DNA of 64,000 nucleotides from Phoebastria nigripes (taxonomy: Eukaryota > Chordata > Aves > Procellariiformes > Diomedeidae). The notes under the pieces were generated by a model. The model did not search any database and was not told the origin of the DNA. It saw only the letters and a program-made list of their open reading frames with translations. Numbering within the stretch: position 1 is the first letter of the stretch; every line of letters begins with the position of its first letter. The stretch is from positions 618,641 through 682,640 of the forward strand of contig JAYKAV010000411.1 of NCBI GenBank assembly GCA_035582835.1, in the 5' to 3' direction. A program made the translations under genes and the position numbers. Positions 46,142 to 58,953 of the stretch are shown here, in pieces.

Positions 46142-47231
46142 CTAAGCAGTTTTTAAAAAAATAAGGCTTCAAACTCTGCTATACACTTATCATAAATATA
46201 TCATTATGCAATGGAGTCACTATTGGACAAGGTAAATTGGAGTGCCTTAACCATGTTTTTCTACGGCCTAGCTTGTGTCTTTTTTTTGCAATGTTTGTTT
46301 TGAGGGCAATTGCAACCTCTTGACACATTTGTACCCTTGAGTTANTGATACATATTCTCAAGCCATAGGAACAGAGTTCAGATCAGGGAATACTTAGTGA
46401 GATTGCCTGTCAGAGAGGATTTTAAGGAAAAAGCTCATAGCAACTTTGTTGCTTCATACAGGTCTATAATCTTTACAGAAATAGATGTTTAATTAATGAA
46501 ATCTNTACAACCCATGGCCAAGTGAGCAATGAACTGTCAATAAATTATCCCTAGCAGATGGAGGGAAAGAAAATCCTGCTGTGTTATTGCAAGGGTGCAC
46601 TAAGGACGCCNAAGAGAATGTAAGAAGCTAATATTTCCTATCCCAGGATACCTCTTGAGTCCAACTTAACAGCTAGTGAAATTCTTCTTTATTGCGCTCG
46701 TGAGTCATCTGGGGTGTCTGGTGCCATCATGCACTCCTATATGCTATAGGTGCAACCCAGACCATGAGTGGGTGGCGTAGGCACACCACTAGCCTTNCTG
46801 GGGCTCTGCTGCTCCCCAAATTCCATGACAGATAGATTTTTTTCTCTTCATGACAGGCTGAGGACACAGTTGTGAAGAGTGCAGCAGAAGGCTTGTGCTT
46901 CCTGCCCATAAACTTCAGCTATCGGTTGCAATAAAAACATAAAATGGTCTTATTTTGCATGATTAGATGAAGATTAACACTAGATCAAATTATTTGCTGA
47001 AATCTTGTGATTTCATGTAACTAACCATGGTTTTGAAGTTAACTGCAATGCACCTATAAATTACTTAGAAACACTTCTGCATTTACATGAAGCAATCTCT
47101 GAAAAGCTACAAGCTCTTAGCTACATTTATGAACTTTGATTCCATCGTATGCCAAATTATTTTAATCTTTTAAGTCACTGAGGCATAGGCAAATATTGGA
47201 ATGGGTTATTTATTTATTTCTTAATCTGCAG
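46142..47231. other. Unique AT-rich noncoding DNA
   Basis: No gene or repeat recognised. It ends in the strong acceptor tract at 47,205-47,231. Confidence 0.45.
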
Positions 47232-47395
47232 AGATTTCAGAGATCATTCAAGGCAGTGGTTCAAGTTTTCGGAGATGAATCATGTGCAAATATAAAGACA
47301 GACAGACAGCTACTCCATGACTGGTGCCAGCAAAAGCTCCCTGTCACGTCCCGACCAGCATGTTGCAGACTTAAACCTGAAGGGTGTCTTTACTG
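47232..47395 (+). other. Candidate internal exon (164 nt)
   Basis: The acceptor is strong: tatttatttcttaatctgcag ends at 47,231. The donor is tactg followed by gtaaga at 47,396. The size is typical of an internal vertebrate exon, and one frame stays open from acceptor to donor (starting R-F-Q-R-S-F-K-A-V-V-Q-V-F-G-D and ending P-E-G-C-L-Y). The open phase leaves two bases (tg) at the donor. Splicing straight to the candidate at 50,284, which starts with a, would create a stop, so they would not form a joint coding frame. I recognise no domain. A lncRNA exon or a chance pairing is as likely. Confidence 0.3.
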
Positions 47396-47399
47396 GTAA

Positions 47400-50283
47400 G
47401 AAAAGTCTGTGGTCTCTTTGGGCCAGACTGCATGCCTCTGTCAGCCTGGGGGTCTGGGGCATGTTCTTCAGTATGTGCAGGATCAGTCCCTAGGCCTGCT
47501 GCCAACAGATCGGNATGCCATTTTAACAGATACTGGATGCCTCTTGTCTGAAGGTAAAATTCACCTAGAAGACAAGGTTTATTTGCCACTCATGCTCTCA
47601 AAGTATGTGTGCATGGATCTTTGAGCAAGAAAGACTTGTAACCTAAAAAATGGTTTAAAGCAGCTAGGCAGTTGGAAAGGCAGNTTGGAACTAAATATCT
47701 ATTATCAATTTTTGATTATTGTTAGCCTGGTGCGATGCAAGTTTGTGAAGCTGATGCAAGATAAAAGGGTCCTCCAGTGCTAACTATTTCCAGAACCCCA
47801 GCAAAAGGAGCTTTGCTACTGTTGTGTTTCTGTACAAGCAGTATTCCTAACAAGGTTTGCACTGCAGCCCACAAGCCTTGAAAGCACTTTGAAACACTAT
47901 TCGGATGAGAAATGCCAGACCTGGCAATGTGGTGATATAATACACTAATAAAACAAATTCTGCACAATGTTCAATAGGAAAGATTTTTTATTTTATGAAG
48001 AATTTTTATTTCATGTATTTTTTCTTAAAAGCAGCGACACTATATCACCCATAATAAATCACTCTTGGCGCTCATTAATGACTTTGTTATCCATTTCCAC
48101 CCTCTCTGTTTCTAAATTATGGAAACAAGTTTTGGAGTGCAGTGGGAGGCAGCTGAATGCTCCAGCATTCTGCTGTGAATCCAGAGTATTTTGTTAAACC
48201 TCTTGCACTATTTCCAAAAAAGCTAGAAATACTTTCATGGCAACGGACTACAAGGGGCTGTCTTTTTCTATAAAATTCTAAACACACACATTTTCCTTCC
48301 TGATTTTCTCTGCATGTGTCAAAGTTAGGCAGGAATTCTATAGCACTTAGTACTTGCTGATGTAGAAATGACTGCCAAATGAATGGTTTATACTGGAATA
48401 TCTCATTATTTATATAAGTATGCTACAGCATGGACATTTAATTTAGTTCTCATTCCAAACCCATGACAAGTCACTTTGACACCTTTAAGAAACGCTTCAC
48501 ATATGGTAAGATGCAGCATTCAAAACTGTAAAAGGAAAAAAAATAGATGACTCAAATTAAAACAGAGATTTTTAAACAATCAAAGGAAATACTTCAAGTT
48601 TGTAATAATACATCTCAGCCATTTACTGTTTAATAATTTTAATGATGAATTAACATTTCTGGGGACCAAGGATGGTGCAGTAGTTTTGGGGGCTGGCTGT
48701 TTTCACTTTCAAAAGACCTAGAGAAAAATTTTGCATGCATTAATGGAAATGTCTTTTTGGATATGAGGAGTGAAAGCTTTTATGGGAGGTTCTGATATGT
48801 TGTGGTGCTGCTGCAGATCTGAACATGAGGGAATCCAGGCACCAAGCCCAGGCACTGAGACAGCCAGGTAGGGATTTGGTACTGCACCTGCACTCCCTAT
48901 GCCTGTCTCTTACCGTCTCGTAGCCTTTCACTTCATGAATAAAATAGTCATGCTTATCCCCCACTCCACGTAAAAATACCATTTTAGCTAAAATACATCT
49001 CTGCCATAAAACTAAATCAGACTACTTGTGTAATGGAGCTGACTGGAAAGTAGCACCAAAGCTTGATTTACAGTGTAGTCTAGGTGTGGAAGTGTTTGGT
49101 TTCAAAGCTGACAATTTATACAGAGCACTTTCTCTACAAAGTGTGAGTTTGAGCCATGAAGTCTGGCTTTGGAACNGCAACTGTCTGGGCACTACCAAGA
49201 TTTGTGGTGCTCCTACTCATCACAATGAGTGGCCCATTTGCCAGGACCCCTCACAGCAAGGAGCACACACTAGTGNTCCAATATACAAATGACCATGAGG
49301 GCTAATAAGGCTAAGCATAAGACTAGTAACACTGGGTTTCTACTGGGTGAAAGCCTGCCGTGAACCCTTTCCATAGCTCCTTGCTTAGCTTCAAGAGACC
49401 TAAGGTGTGGGGCTTGAAAGTAAGCATGGCCTCAGCATGCAACTGAAGCACTTAATGACCTGTTGTGCTCTTTGACCATGATATTGCACCAAAATAGTAA
49501 TGTTTTGCAACTTAGAGGGCAGCAAGCAGGCAAGCACATGTGGGGAAAGACCTCAGTTACAGCCAGACGGTTATCCCAAGGCACCCCGCCTTGGGGCTTC
49601 CTCGCAACATCAAGCAAGTGCCTTTCAGCATTTGCCACTGAGATGAAAATGCACAGAGGTGCCTGAGTTGTATAGCTCTTGCCTGGGCCTGCAATGGGCT
49701 GCTCTTGCTGTGCAGGATGGAAGTGGGCTCCAGGGTCCACTGGGTTCTGTACATATATATAAATACATACATAGAGAGAAATAGTTGGATATCATATAGG
49801 TATCAAGTAGAAAGCAGAGGTATTTTCTGTGTAGAAACACTTAGTGTGTAATAAATAAGACAGCAAGAAATTACACTAAGACAAAGACTTAAAAGACACA
49901 AAACATGAGGTGTTTAGAGTATATTTTGTTTACATTTTTTTATAAAACGAATCTTTGACAAACTCTTTTGAAGAGCAAGGGCTTTTAGCCAACCTGAATA
50001 ACAACGTTACCCAGTGTTACCAAAATAAAGATGAAATACTGTCAGTTGTAACTTCTGAAGATTTTTCTAATCCNTTTTCTTCTTTTTTCTGCTCATCTGG
50101 ATCTCCCCTAACTCATGTGTGCTCACTCTCCAGCCTGATCCTTGCCACTCCATTACCACCACGAGCTGCTCCCTTGAGCCTAAGTGCAAGAATCAAGATT
50201 ATCTTCCAAGAGTATCTAAGAGGGAGGAGGGGAAGGCAATGCCTGGATAGTATTCCTAGGGCTATTTGTGTTTTCCCCTTTAG
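47400..50283. other. Unique noncoding DNA
   Basis: No gene or repeat recognised. The span 48,030-48,190 has a conserved-looking texture: ataataaatcac, then ctcattaatgactttgttatcc. Several Ns lie between 47,514 and 49,276. Confidence 0.4.
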
Positions 50284-50398
50284 AATACATTCTGGGTCCT
50301 TTGGAGGGGTGGATGCACCCCCTCCCCGTCCCAAGCCCTCCTCTTTGGAGAAGCAGCCACCAGCCTGGCCACCTGGGAAGGCTCCTGCAGTGCACCAG
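50284..50398 (+). other. Candidate internal exon (115 nt)
   Basis: The acceptor ttgtgttttcccctttag ends at 50,283. The donor caccag followed by gtgagt at 50,399 is a perfect consensus. The segment is GC-richer than its flanks, and two of three frames are open. One encodes a Pro-rich stretch (G-G-V-D-A-P-P-P-R-P-K-P-S-S-L-E-K-Q-P-P) and is part of a longer uninterrupted frame at 49,955-50,467. No domain is recognised. It is the strongest donor-acceptor pair I found. Confidence 0.35.
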
Positions 50399-50404
50399 GT
50401 GAGT

Positions 50405-53400
50405 GCAGCTGTGAGACCTATTGGAGTACACGGGAGTCTCTCCACGAAGGCCGGTGGGGTTGCCTAGCCCAGGCCTCACATTTTAAGGTAATCTAGAATC
50501 TGTAAGAAGGGGAGCTGTATTTTTTCCAAGGAGGCTCATGTGTATCCCGAGCCAGTTAGTTTGTTATAAGGCTGATATTGTAATGGAGTCCATGAATGTT
50601 CATGCTAAACGGAAAATGAAAGGGGACTACCCCACATTTAATGAAACAAAACACAAGTGAGTCAGTCTTTAAATCTTTCACCAGATAATTTCTCTCTCAT
50701 AATGTGCTCTTTCTATCCACTAATTTGACAGTGTGTTCTTTTAAATGTAGGTATCTGATCGATGTCCCTGGGTAAGCTCATCTGGCTGATGAAACAAAAC
50801 AGCAATATCTAACGACAACATCTGGCACAGGTACAAACACAATCAGTCTCTCCCATTTATCTTGAGATTGCATGCAAAGTACTCTGAAATAAAAACACAC
50901 TACATCTCGTCTATTTTTTGATGTTGAAAGATTTAAAAAGTGTAATTCACATTAAGCTTCTACATTTCACCAGCCAAGACTGACTGAAAAGCGTGTACTT
51001 TTAGACGGTAACTGCACTATTCGTTGTTGCTACTAACTCTGTGCAACTGTGTGGGGTTTTGGGTTTTTTTTACTCTTCCTTATGGAATTCCTGAAAGTGC
51101 TTTGCCAAATCCTATGTAATGTTTAATTCATATAACTTTCCTTTTCTCCTGTTTCTTAAGTGAAGCCATTAAGTTAAAACTTGAAATGGAATCTCATATA
51201 TCCACCTTGAATACTGAAGAGTAAAACACAAAACAGAGATCTGAGCAAAGTTAAAACTGTGCATTTGAGAAATGTTTGGGTTATTCTTAATGTTTCTAAA
51301 TCAGGCACAGTGTTTCTAGTATTTACAACTGGATCTATGTGCTGTTTTTAGGGACCACCTAATGGTTAATGATACATGTTTTAGGTATTCAGTCAATCAC
51401 AAACGATTACATATTTATATCTTTGAAATTTGTTCCCATTGTTTCCACCGAATGGATAAAACCAGCAATGAATTCTATGCCTGGAAGAGTCCTACCGGGC
51501 AAGGTTTTGAACTGTCTTCTTGCAGCACCTTCAGAATACAGAATATGTGGTGGTATTTTTACCTGGTTACTTTATTTTCAACACAAAGACTTCTAGTAGT
51601 TACTGAGGCAGGTTGTTTAATCTCTAATCCCTACTATCCAATAAGGCACATCATCTACCTCTAGTCTGTCTGCCATGGTCCCTTTTCCTACTGCCCAGCT
51701 AAGAGGGAAAAATTCTGGTGAACTACTTCTTCTTCATATACCTTTAGAATCAGTTGCGAGTGGAGGAGCGGTAAACACATCCATATGTTTGTTTTTAGGT
51801 TTACATCAGCAGAGGCTCTGATGCTATTAAGGAGTGTCTGACTTACACTGAACAGAGTTTTTTCTTGCTCTGGTGCATCAGAGAGAACAAGATCGCAGTC
51901 CTGTGTAAAGTGCTAGGGAATGTAGAAACACTGAACTGGACACATGTTCCACTTTCTTCGTGTGCTGAATCACGCTTGTCAGGAGCTTCTTTAGAGACCT
52001 AATATGGCAATCTGTCATTCACAGAAAGGAGCACGTGGAGTGTAAAATGCCGTTACTGGAATTTATCAAGAGCAGCTTCCATAACCTGCTACACTGTAAA
52101 AATGTTCACATTTTAGCATGCCAACGGAGCTTCAACATTGATACCTTCAACAAATAGGAAGCACATGGCATATTAAGCTTGTTTCCTCTCAAGTCCACAG
52201 TTCAGTTTTAGAGGATACATATGAAGAGAAAATCCAGGCATCAACTGCCCAGGTTAAAGAGGCAAGGCCTTTTCTTGTGTGACTGAAGTGGGGAGTCACA
52301 TAAAGCAAATGGACTTGGCAGTTTTCCCTTGCTCCTTTTTGTTTCTGAGGTTGAACAGGCGTCAGAAGATACCCAGAAAGTAATGTGATCCATCAATGAC
52401 CATCTGTCCACAAAAAATACACAGTGTTGGAGTGAGGCAAGGAAAGGGGGATTTCATGGGCAAGGTTGTTCAGCCTTTCTCAAATAAGACACCAGTTCAG
52501 GTAATCATGTTGGGTCTCTGAATTGGAGACAGATAAGGAAAGCACCAACAGCCCGCTGAACGGCCACATTGTTAGAATGAAATTAATCTGCCCTTGAACT
52601 CCAGAGTTCAGAACTGGATTTGATACCCTGCATCTTTGCTTGTTTTTGACCCCAGTGTCTCAATTCAGACTAATCTATACTTTGACATGTCCAAAAGGGT
52701 GAATCTTCTTAATATGAAGTTAATATCTGTTGGGCCCGTTTCTGCAAGGAACTCAGACACAAAGGAATGGAGAAACAAGTTCCCACTGGCTCTCATGGGG
52801 TTTGGTGGTTGTTCTCCCATTTGTTGGGGCATGTTATTTCTACAGGAAAAAAGGGACTCACATTTCTGTTGTAGGTGAATATGAATGCTTAGTACTTTGC
52901 ATTTGGGAAGAGATCGCTCCTTTCCCCTGTATATGCTGCTGTAGATTTTAACTAATGAGAAGCTACTCACTTATCTCTACTAAGCAGACACTAGATTAAT
53001 GTAATGCATGGCAGTGGGGAGCATTAAGAGAAGTGCAAAACAACTCCTATGTTATATATCCACTTCTGTGAAAATGGATACTGCAACATGTATTTTTTCC
53101 TGCTGACTTTCCTCCTCCTTCACTGGCCTTCTTCACTCAAGCTGGTTTTACACCAATTGTGTAAAATCATCTGAGTCGTCAGTGAAGGTATTACAGAAAA
53201 TCTAATTAGTACTTACCTTTCTAGCAAATTTTTCAACAAACCAGGTGACAATGAAAGAATTTAACTTACACATCAATAAAGAGCATATTCTGTTTGCTGG
53301 CTCCAAATGTTCAGTAGCTCCACCACAGCAGGGTGTGCTTGTCAACTCTACTGCATGTTTCATCATTTGTCAAAGAAATAGATCTGATGCAGCGATATTC

Positions 53401-53486
53401 AGAACTCTTTGTTTCAGTAAAATTCCCATTGATTTAATGAGAAGACGCAAAGAAAGTTCAGGCCATATTTATAAAGATTAAGTCCA
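50405..53486. other. Unique AT-rich noncoding DNA
   Basis: No gene recognised. The part at 53,139-53,195 and the words aaaattcccattgattt at 53,419 resemble old sauropsid interspersed repeats, but too weakly to annotate. A strong minus-strand donor (aaaggtaagt) near 53,212 lacks a nearby acceptor. Confidence 0.4.
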
Positions 53487-53543
53487 TATATATNTGTGTG
53501 TGTGTATGTATGCATACATATATGTAATAGATGTACATGTACA
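53487..53543. repeat. Compound TA/TG simple repeat with a 12-bp palindrome
   Basis: A tatata run, a (tg)n run and atgtatgcatacatatat are followed by the perfect palindrome tgtacatgtaca at 53,532-53,543. One N lies inside the tract at 53,494. Confidence 0.8.
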
Positions 53544-55739
53544 ACACGTGCAGGCACACAGAGAGAAATCTTTCCTTTTTTTTCCCTGACTGATAAGTTA
53601 TTTATTTAAATGGAAGTTTTATAAGGAATGAAGGCTTGAACTCCTGTTTCAGCTCTGAGTTTTTATCTGATTTTGACTTCCTGTGGCTCCCTGATTTTAA
53701 AATAGCCCTTCCTAATTTACTGAGGATATAAGGTGTATCAAGCTGAACAAGACACAAATCTCTCCTCAGATATAGGTATTTTCTCATTTAAAAAAGAAAA
53801 CTCAAATCTACATTTGCACTCCTTCCCATCTCTGTTATGAAACTAAGTTGGCAATCTAAATGGTCAAATCCAGTACTGCTGGATTTTTAGCGTAGTAAAT
53901 ATTGGACAGTCTTACTCAAAAGGTTCCACCCAACATGCAAACTTACTATTTATTATTATTGCTAAATTGCATGGGTTTATTGTAGAGTTTATCATTAAAA
54001 GATAGGATTACTCAAGTGCTAACTTCTAATGGGAGTTTGGAGGGCAAGGGTTGGCCCTTGTAAGTAAGGTCATGTGGTTCTTTTGGTTTGTTGTACATGA
54101 AATAGAAAGGGTCTGCTGATTATTACAGAAATGTACATTCTCCCTTTTGTACACTAATGAAAAGTTTTTAGAAGGAAATATTGAGAGTTCCGTACATAAT
54201 ACAGATTTCATAAAACTATAAATTCTTGGCACGTTAGTTAGACATATTTAACTTATGTGTGCCTAATCTGTATTTTTACAGGATTTCTCTATCCAAGAGT
54301 TCTGCTAGCTATAGATTACTTCCACACAGAAACACACACATCTGGGTGTTAGCATCTGTGCAAGATTTGATTGGTTGCATATTTGCCTGTGAATTTTCAG
54401 ATGTGGGCAAAAAAAAAATCCTATTTCTTGAGGACTGTATAAGGAAATAATTCAAGTCTTGACATGACATCGTATTATTCAGCAGCAGATTATCAGCCTG
54501 CATCACCACACAGTACACAGTAACTAGTTGTTTATTTAACATATGGCAGGAAAAGTGCCTGCTTCATCAAACTCTACATATAATGATCATCTAAACATTG
54601 CTGCTTCTATAATGCCTTGGAAAAGTTCCCTTTATGCTCAAAACGATTGAGCAGGGATCACATTATGGGTCTCCAGAGATCAAATAAGACTTCTCAAAAG
54701 AAGAATGATGAACATCTGCTTTAGTGTTGAAGGTTACATAATATCGACCATATCTCAACACCTTTGGAGTCCTGAAAGACTAGCCCAAAGGAAATATACA
54801 CCAGGAACAAGATCTTGCACTTCTTTGGTGCTTTTAGAGTACTCTAAGAGCGATAAATGTTCATCTTCTTCTCCCCAAGGAATAGAAACATTTAAAAAGA
54901 GTCGTAATTAATAATAACGTGACTTGTCTTCCTAAAATGCCTGCATGACATTGAAGTCAAAAGGTTTTGCATTGTTCAGGAACAGTTCTTCCTTGTGAAA
55001 ATATTAGTCCTGTAATACTGCCAAGGTCTGGGCCATCCTAGATGGTCTGCCACTCTGTGTGCCCGGTGCCTAATTGGAACATGTCTGAGGGAAGTTCATC
55101 AACACCATTGAAAGATTTCAAACTTTTACTTTCATAAGCCTCCTTCTACTTCTTCTTTCATGTCAAATCCTCTTTTCCCCCTACTCTTTCAACTTCTTCA
55201 GAACCCCAATCCAGAGCTCACAGACCTGTTGGGATTCTCTCCATTAACTTCTGTGTGCTCGGGGTATTTCCTCTACTACACAGCTAGGGTAGGGGGCTAG
55301 CAAAGGTCTTTCCTACAGTCTGGACACATGTTACAAGGCTAAATAAATTGCATGATTAATGAGGTAAATACAAAGCATCTTTGACAGGATGGGAATGGGG
55401 TCCATAGATGTTCTCAAAATTCTGTCAGAGGTGCATCACTCATTCAACATAAAGGCTTTCATCATGTGAGGTTGAAACACCCAGCCAAATTCCTCACCAA
55501 TGTGAGGCAAACTATGAGACCTCTAACCACCTGAAAGTAGTCGATGTGCTTTACATTATATAGCACACTTCTACCTTGGAGTTGGCCACAGCTTATTGAT
55601 CCAATAGGGATTTTCTGAACCTTCTTCAACTGGAGGAAAAAACCACATCTATTGCCTTTGAAAATGAGAGTGTGAAAATAAAAAGAACTCCTGACTCCTT
55701 CCTCCCTGTCTGTGGCCCCAGGCCACAGAGGATTTTGAG
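53544..55739. other. Unique AT-rich noncoding DNA
   Basis: No gene recognised. A minus-strand frame of 130 codons at 55,462-55,854 has no known motif. Confidence 0.45.
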
Positions 55740-56339
55740 GTGACCACAGGCACTCTCTTTCTCCTTGAATTCTCCCTAGCTGAAACCTTCCACCAGGACG
55801 TAGCCTCCTCATACATTCTGCAGCTGTGGAGAAAAGAGATGTCTTATCGACCAAATACTTCCTCTCCCATCCCTCCAGGAGTCTCTCACCTAGCTGAAGA
55901 CTTCATCCTATTTAAGATCAGAGATCGCCACAGTCATCCTGGGCTAGCCTCCAGCAATCCCAGGATCATTTGTGGTATCTACAACCTCCTCTGGGATGTT
56001 GCTGGGACCATGTTTTGTTCTTTTGGTTTGTAGTCTTTGTGCATTCTTTTTGTCCTGATCCTTTAAACTAAAGGATCTCTGTCCTCTGTATTCAAATGTC
56101 TCAAAGAACCATGTGATGGATTAAGAGAACCATCTTTAGGCATGGTCCTCTCCTTGCTGAATTCATACTGCTTGCTCACCTCTGCCAGCCACAAGTCTGG
56201 CATCCAATTTGGCACTGAGTACTTTTCCTTCCCTTATGTGCCTTAAACATGCTCCTTGCACTATAGCTTCCACATCATAACTCATGTAACTCACCCAATT
56301 ATACCTTTTTACTTTCTTCTCTTCTTGGAAGCTGAAGCT
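55740..56339. other. Pyrimidine-rich noncoding DNA, possibly the 5' part of the L2-like copy
   Basis: Unusually CT-rich on the plus strand and nearly without CpG. The following 250 bases are an L2-like reverse-transcriptase tail, so this may be the same element too decayed to read. I cannot align any block to a known LINE. Confidence 0.3.
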
Positions 56340-56590
56340 CACTTCTTTATGATGACTGTAAGGCCCAGTTCCCAGACTTCTTCAAAGCATGCCAAATGCT
56401 GCTGCCAACCTCCTTCCACTTGAAAATAAACACGAACATATCACCCTCACCCGCAACTGTATTTGTTTCAGAATGTTGATGAGAAAAAAAAGAAAAAACA
56501 TCCTTTCATTCTGTAAAATTCTTCCTGGGCTTTGTCCAGTTTATCTCATGCTCTACTCCTTTCTCCTACCACCCCTCTTATGTGACTGAA
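56340..56590 (+). mobile_element. L2-clade-like LINE relic, C-terminal reverse-transcriptase tail
   Basis: On the plus strand 56,348-56,359 reads Y-D-D-C, where L2-clade elements have R-L-D-Y-C-N. Then, in a different frame, 56,392 onward reads N-A-A-A-N-L-L and later H-E-H-I-T-L, matching the family's Q-N-A-A-A-R-L-L-T...H-I-T-P. At 56,520-56,550 I-L-P-G-L-C-P-V-Y-L matches the K-A-L-x-G-L-A-P-x-Y-L block. The S-L-H-W-L-P motif expected between them is lost and a frameshift separates the first two blocks, so the copy is dead. L2 relics are old in amniotes. A closely related LINE clade is possible. Confidence 0.55.
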
Positions 56591-56744
56591 GTGAAGAAGA
56601 CCTCATAATTAAGGAAATGTTTATCAGGTTATATTACTCTGATATGGTTATCCAACTGTTTAAGAAAGGGTTTAGATTTAAAGAAATTACATTCTCAGTT
56701 TTTCCCTGAAGTAAAATCAAACAAATGTTAATTAAAACAGCTAG
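56591..56744. other. AT-rich noncoding DNA
   Basis: Nothing recognisable between the LINE relic and the following simple repeat. Confidence 0.5.
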
Positions 56745-56806
56745 ACATATATAAATACACATAAATATATGCATATATATGAGAGTGTGTGTGTATATAC
56801 ACACAC
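56745..56806. repeat. TA/CA/TG simple repeat containing a 20-bp perfect palindrome
   Basis: An atata-rich tract is followed by tgtgtgtg and acacacac arms that meet at tata, forming a perfect 20-bp palindrome at 56,787-56,806 (arms gtgtgtgtat). It could form a cruciform or a Z-DNA-prone segment. Confidence 0.9.
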
Positions 56807-58919
56807 TTTAACGAGTAATTTCCTGATTGTTTTATGGCTGTAGCAGGTAGCAGATATACAGCAATTAAGAGGTAGTTATACAAGAACCCCATGCTTTGCA
56901 GCTCACTGTCACTCAGTGGAATCTTCAGCCCTATGTCTAGTATCTGGGCTTCCTCTGCAACTTATGGGGAGGATGAAACAACTAAAAATTACTTAAGCAC
57001 TGACTAAATTCTGCTAGAAGAAGGAAGAAGTAGTGAGTCTCAAGAAGGTGGGAAGCTAAGTCCCATCTTGCAAAGAGGTTTGAACTATGTCCCTATTGTG
57101 AAGTAAAACAGGGCTGGGAACCCTTCTCTGGCCCTGAGGCTGTGGCATTTGTCACTAGGTCTTCGGGTCCCAAGTGGTGCCTCTGTGATTCAAAAAAATA
57201 ATTATTTCCTGTGGGGTTTTAGTTCCGAGTATCAGAGATAATATAAGGGATGCACTGTAAATTGTTCAAGTGATATTTTCGTAGCATGAAGCGGAGTGAG
57301 GGTGCGGACTGAGGACATGGAAGCGTACCTGGGACTGCAAAAACTTCTGGGATAGTGTTGGAGGACTGGAATAGTACAGGATGGAGGGAGCCAAACCAGG
57401 TGCCATCTAGTGCAGACTGCACCTTGGGAGTGATCCCTGGTGTGTGTGGCACCCCCAAGCACTGTCTTAAGACTGCATGTGCCTGGGAGCACGCTAGCAG
57501 CCAAACGGGGTGCTTGATCTCATGCCCCCTCCTTGCACTATGCAGCAGCAGTGTTTGCTGCCATTAGCATCTACTTCCAGTGGAGAGGCTGTGCCCTTAC
57601 GCACCTTACCATGCACACGACTGGGCTGTTGGAGGAAATACGATGTGGGTATGGTACCCCAGTAGCAGATTGTTTCTTAACCAGTAAGGTATAGAGCCTT
57701 AGTCTTGCCTGCTGAAGTGGCTTAACAGACTGAAACCAATTCAGTGTTCACTGGACTGGCCTTTTCTGCATCTTAAATAAGCAACAAAGTCAATCTTAGT
57801 TTAGTCATAAAGTCCTTGTTTATAAGGAAGATAAAACTGATGACAAAAATTTAAAAAAAAAAAAAAAAGATGGAATGAAATGGTCTGTTTAAATTACAAG
57901 TCTTTTTTTTCTGGGAAGTAAAAGGTCCATGGTGTATTTGAGCTGATTCAAGAACCTATGAAATAAAGGGGAGAAGACATCAAAAGACAGAGACAGAATT
58001 AACCCAGGAAAAAGGAGGTTGAAACAATCCACAGAGGAAAATACGGAACATTGTCACAAGTTCAGAAATAGCATATTTTCCACTGGAAAGTCTATCACCT
58101 TTAAACTGACGTTAAATTATCTAAACTATCTAGCTTTCCACAAAGCTTTTCCTGTAGTTTTGATCTGTATGCAAAGCTTCTGAAAGAATTGCAAGACATG
58201 ACAAACAAACTAAATTGCACTTCCTAATTTCTGCAAATAAGGCAATGTACTTATTTATTACAAAAATTATTGGGAGTGGAAACAAACAATGTATTCTGAA
58301 ATTTTATGAAGTTTCCCTTACAACTAATAATTATTTTGCTCTTAATTGATACAGTCTTGTTTGGTTTTATTTATTCCCAACAGCAAATCATAGAAATTAT
58401 TTAAAANGAAAAAAATCCCAAACCAAAACAGATTCCAGTTAAGTCAGTTAATGTTGTTTGACATCAATATCTCTGTGTGTATTATTTGCTAACACTGCAT
58501 TACATTTCAGCTTGCCTCAGTCCTGCAGAATTTAAACGATGGATGTGTTTATGGCCATGCTACACTCCATAGACCATGGAAGAACTTATGCAAGCTGTTT
58601 CTATACTGCAGGAAAAAAAAAAACCCAAAACCAAAAACATTTCTACGTATCCGTAAATAGTGCTTGCTCCCTGATTCTTGACAAGGATACCTGTGTCTGG
58701 GGCCCACCGTAAAATGGGAGCTTTGGTCGTTTTAAGGACTGCGCTTCCTTCTCTTGCCATGGGATGGATACAGAAGAGGGTGGAACCCCCCAAAACCCTC
58801 GTGCACCATTACGCACCAGGAAGGGGGCATCCGTTCTGCTCACTTGCAGGTAGGAGAGGATAGGAGGTTGCTATTATTAAGAAGACAAAGGATTTCTTGT
58901 CATGGTGACGACCTACGTG
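56807..58919. other. Noncoding DNA leading into the CpG-rich block
   Basis: No gene or repeat family recognised. An A16 run lies at 57,853-57,868. GC content rises from about 58,660. Overlapping short frames on both strands at 57,219-57,567 and 58,560-59,038 have no motifs. A gcaggtaggag donor-like site lies at 58,850. Confidence 0.45.
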
Positions 58920-58943
58920 AGCCACCTTTGACAGTACCGGGGA

Positions 58944-58953
58944 GGGGGGGGGG
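58944..58953 (+). repeat. G10 tract at the edge of the CpG block
   Basis: Ten consecutive Gs follow ccgggga. It may contribute to a G-quadruplex and is also prone to sequencing error. Confidence 0.85.

Noticed and set aside
56865..56885. gaggtagttata as a let-7-like microRNA seed
   Set aside because: Only the first seven or eight bases agree with let-7. The rest does not, and no complementary hairpin arm is present nearby.
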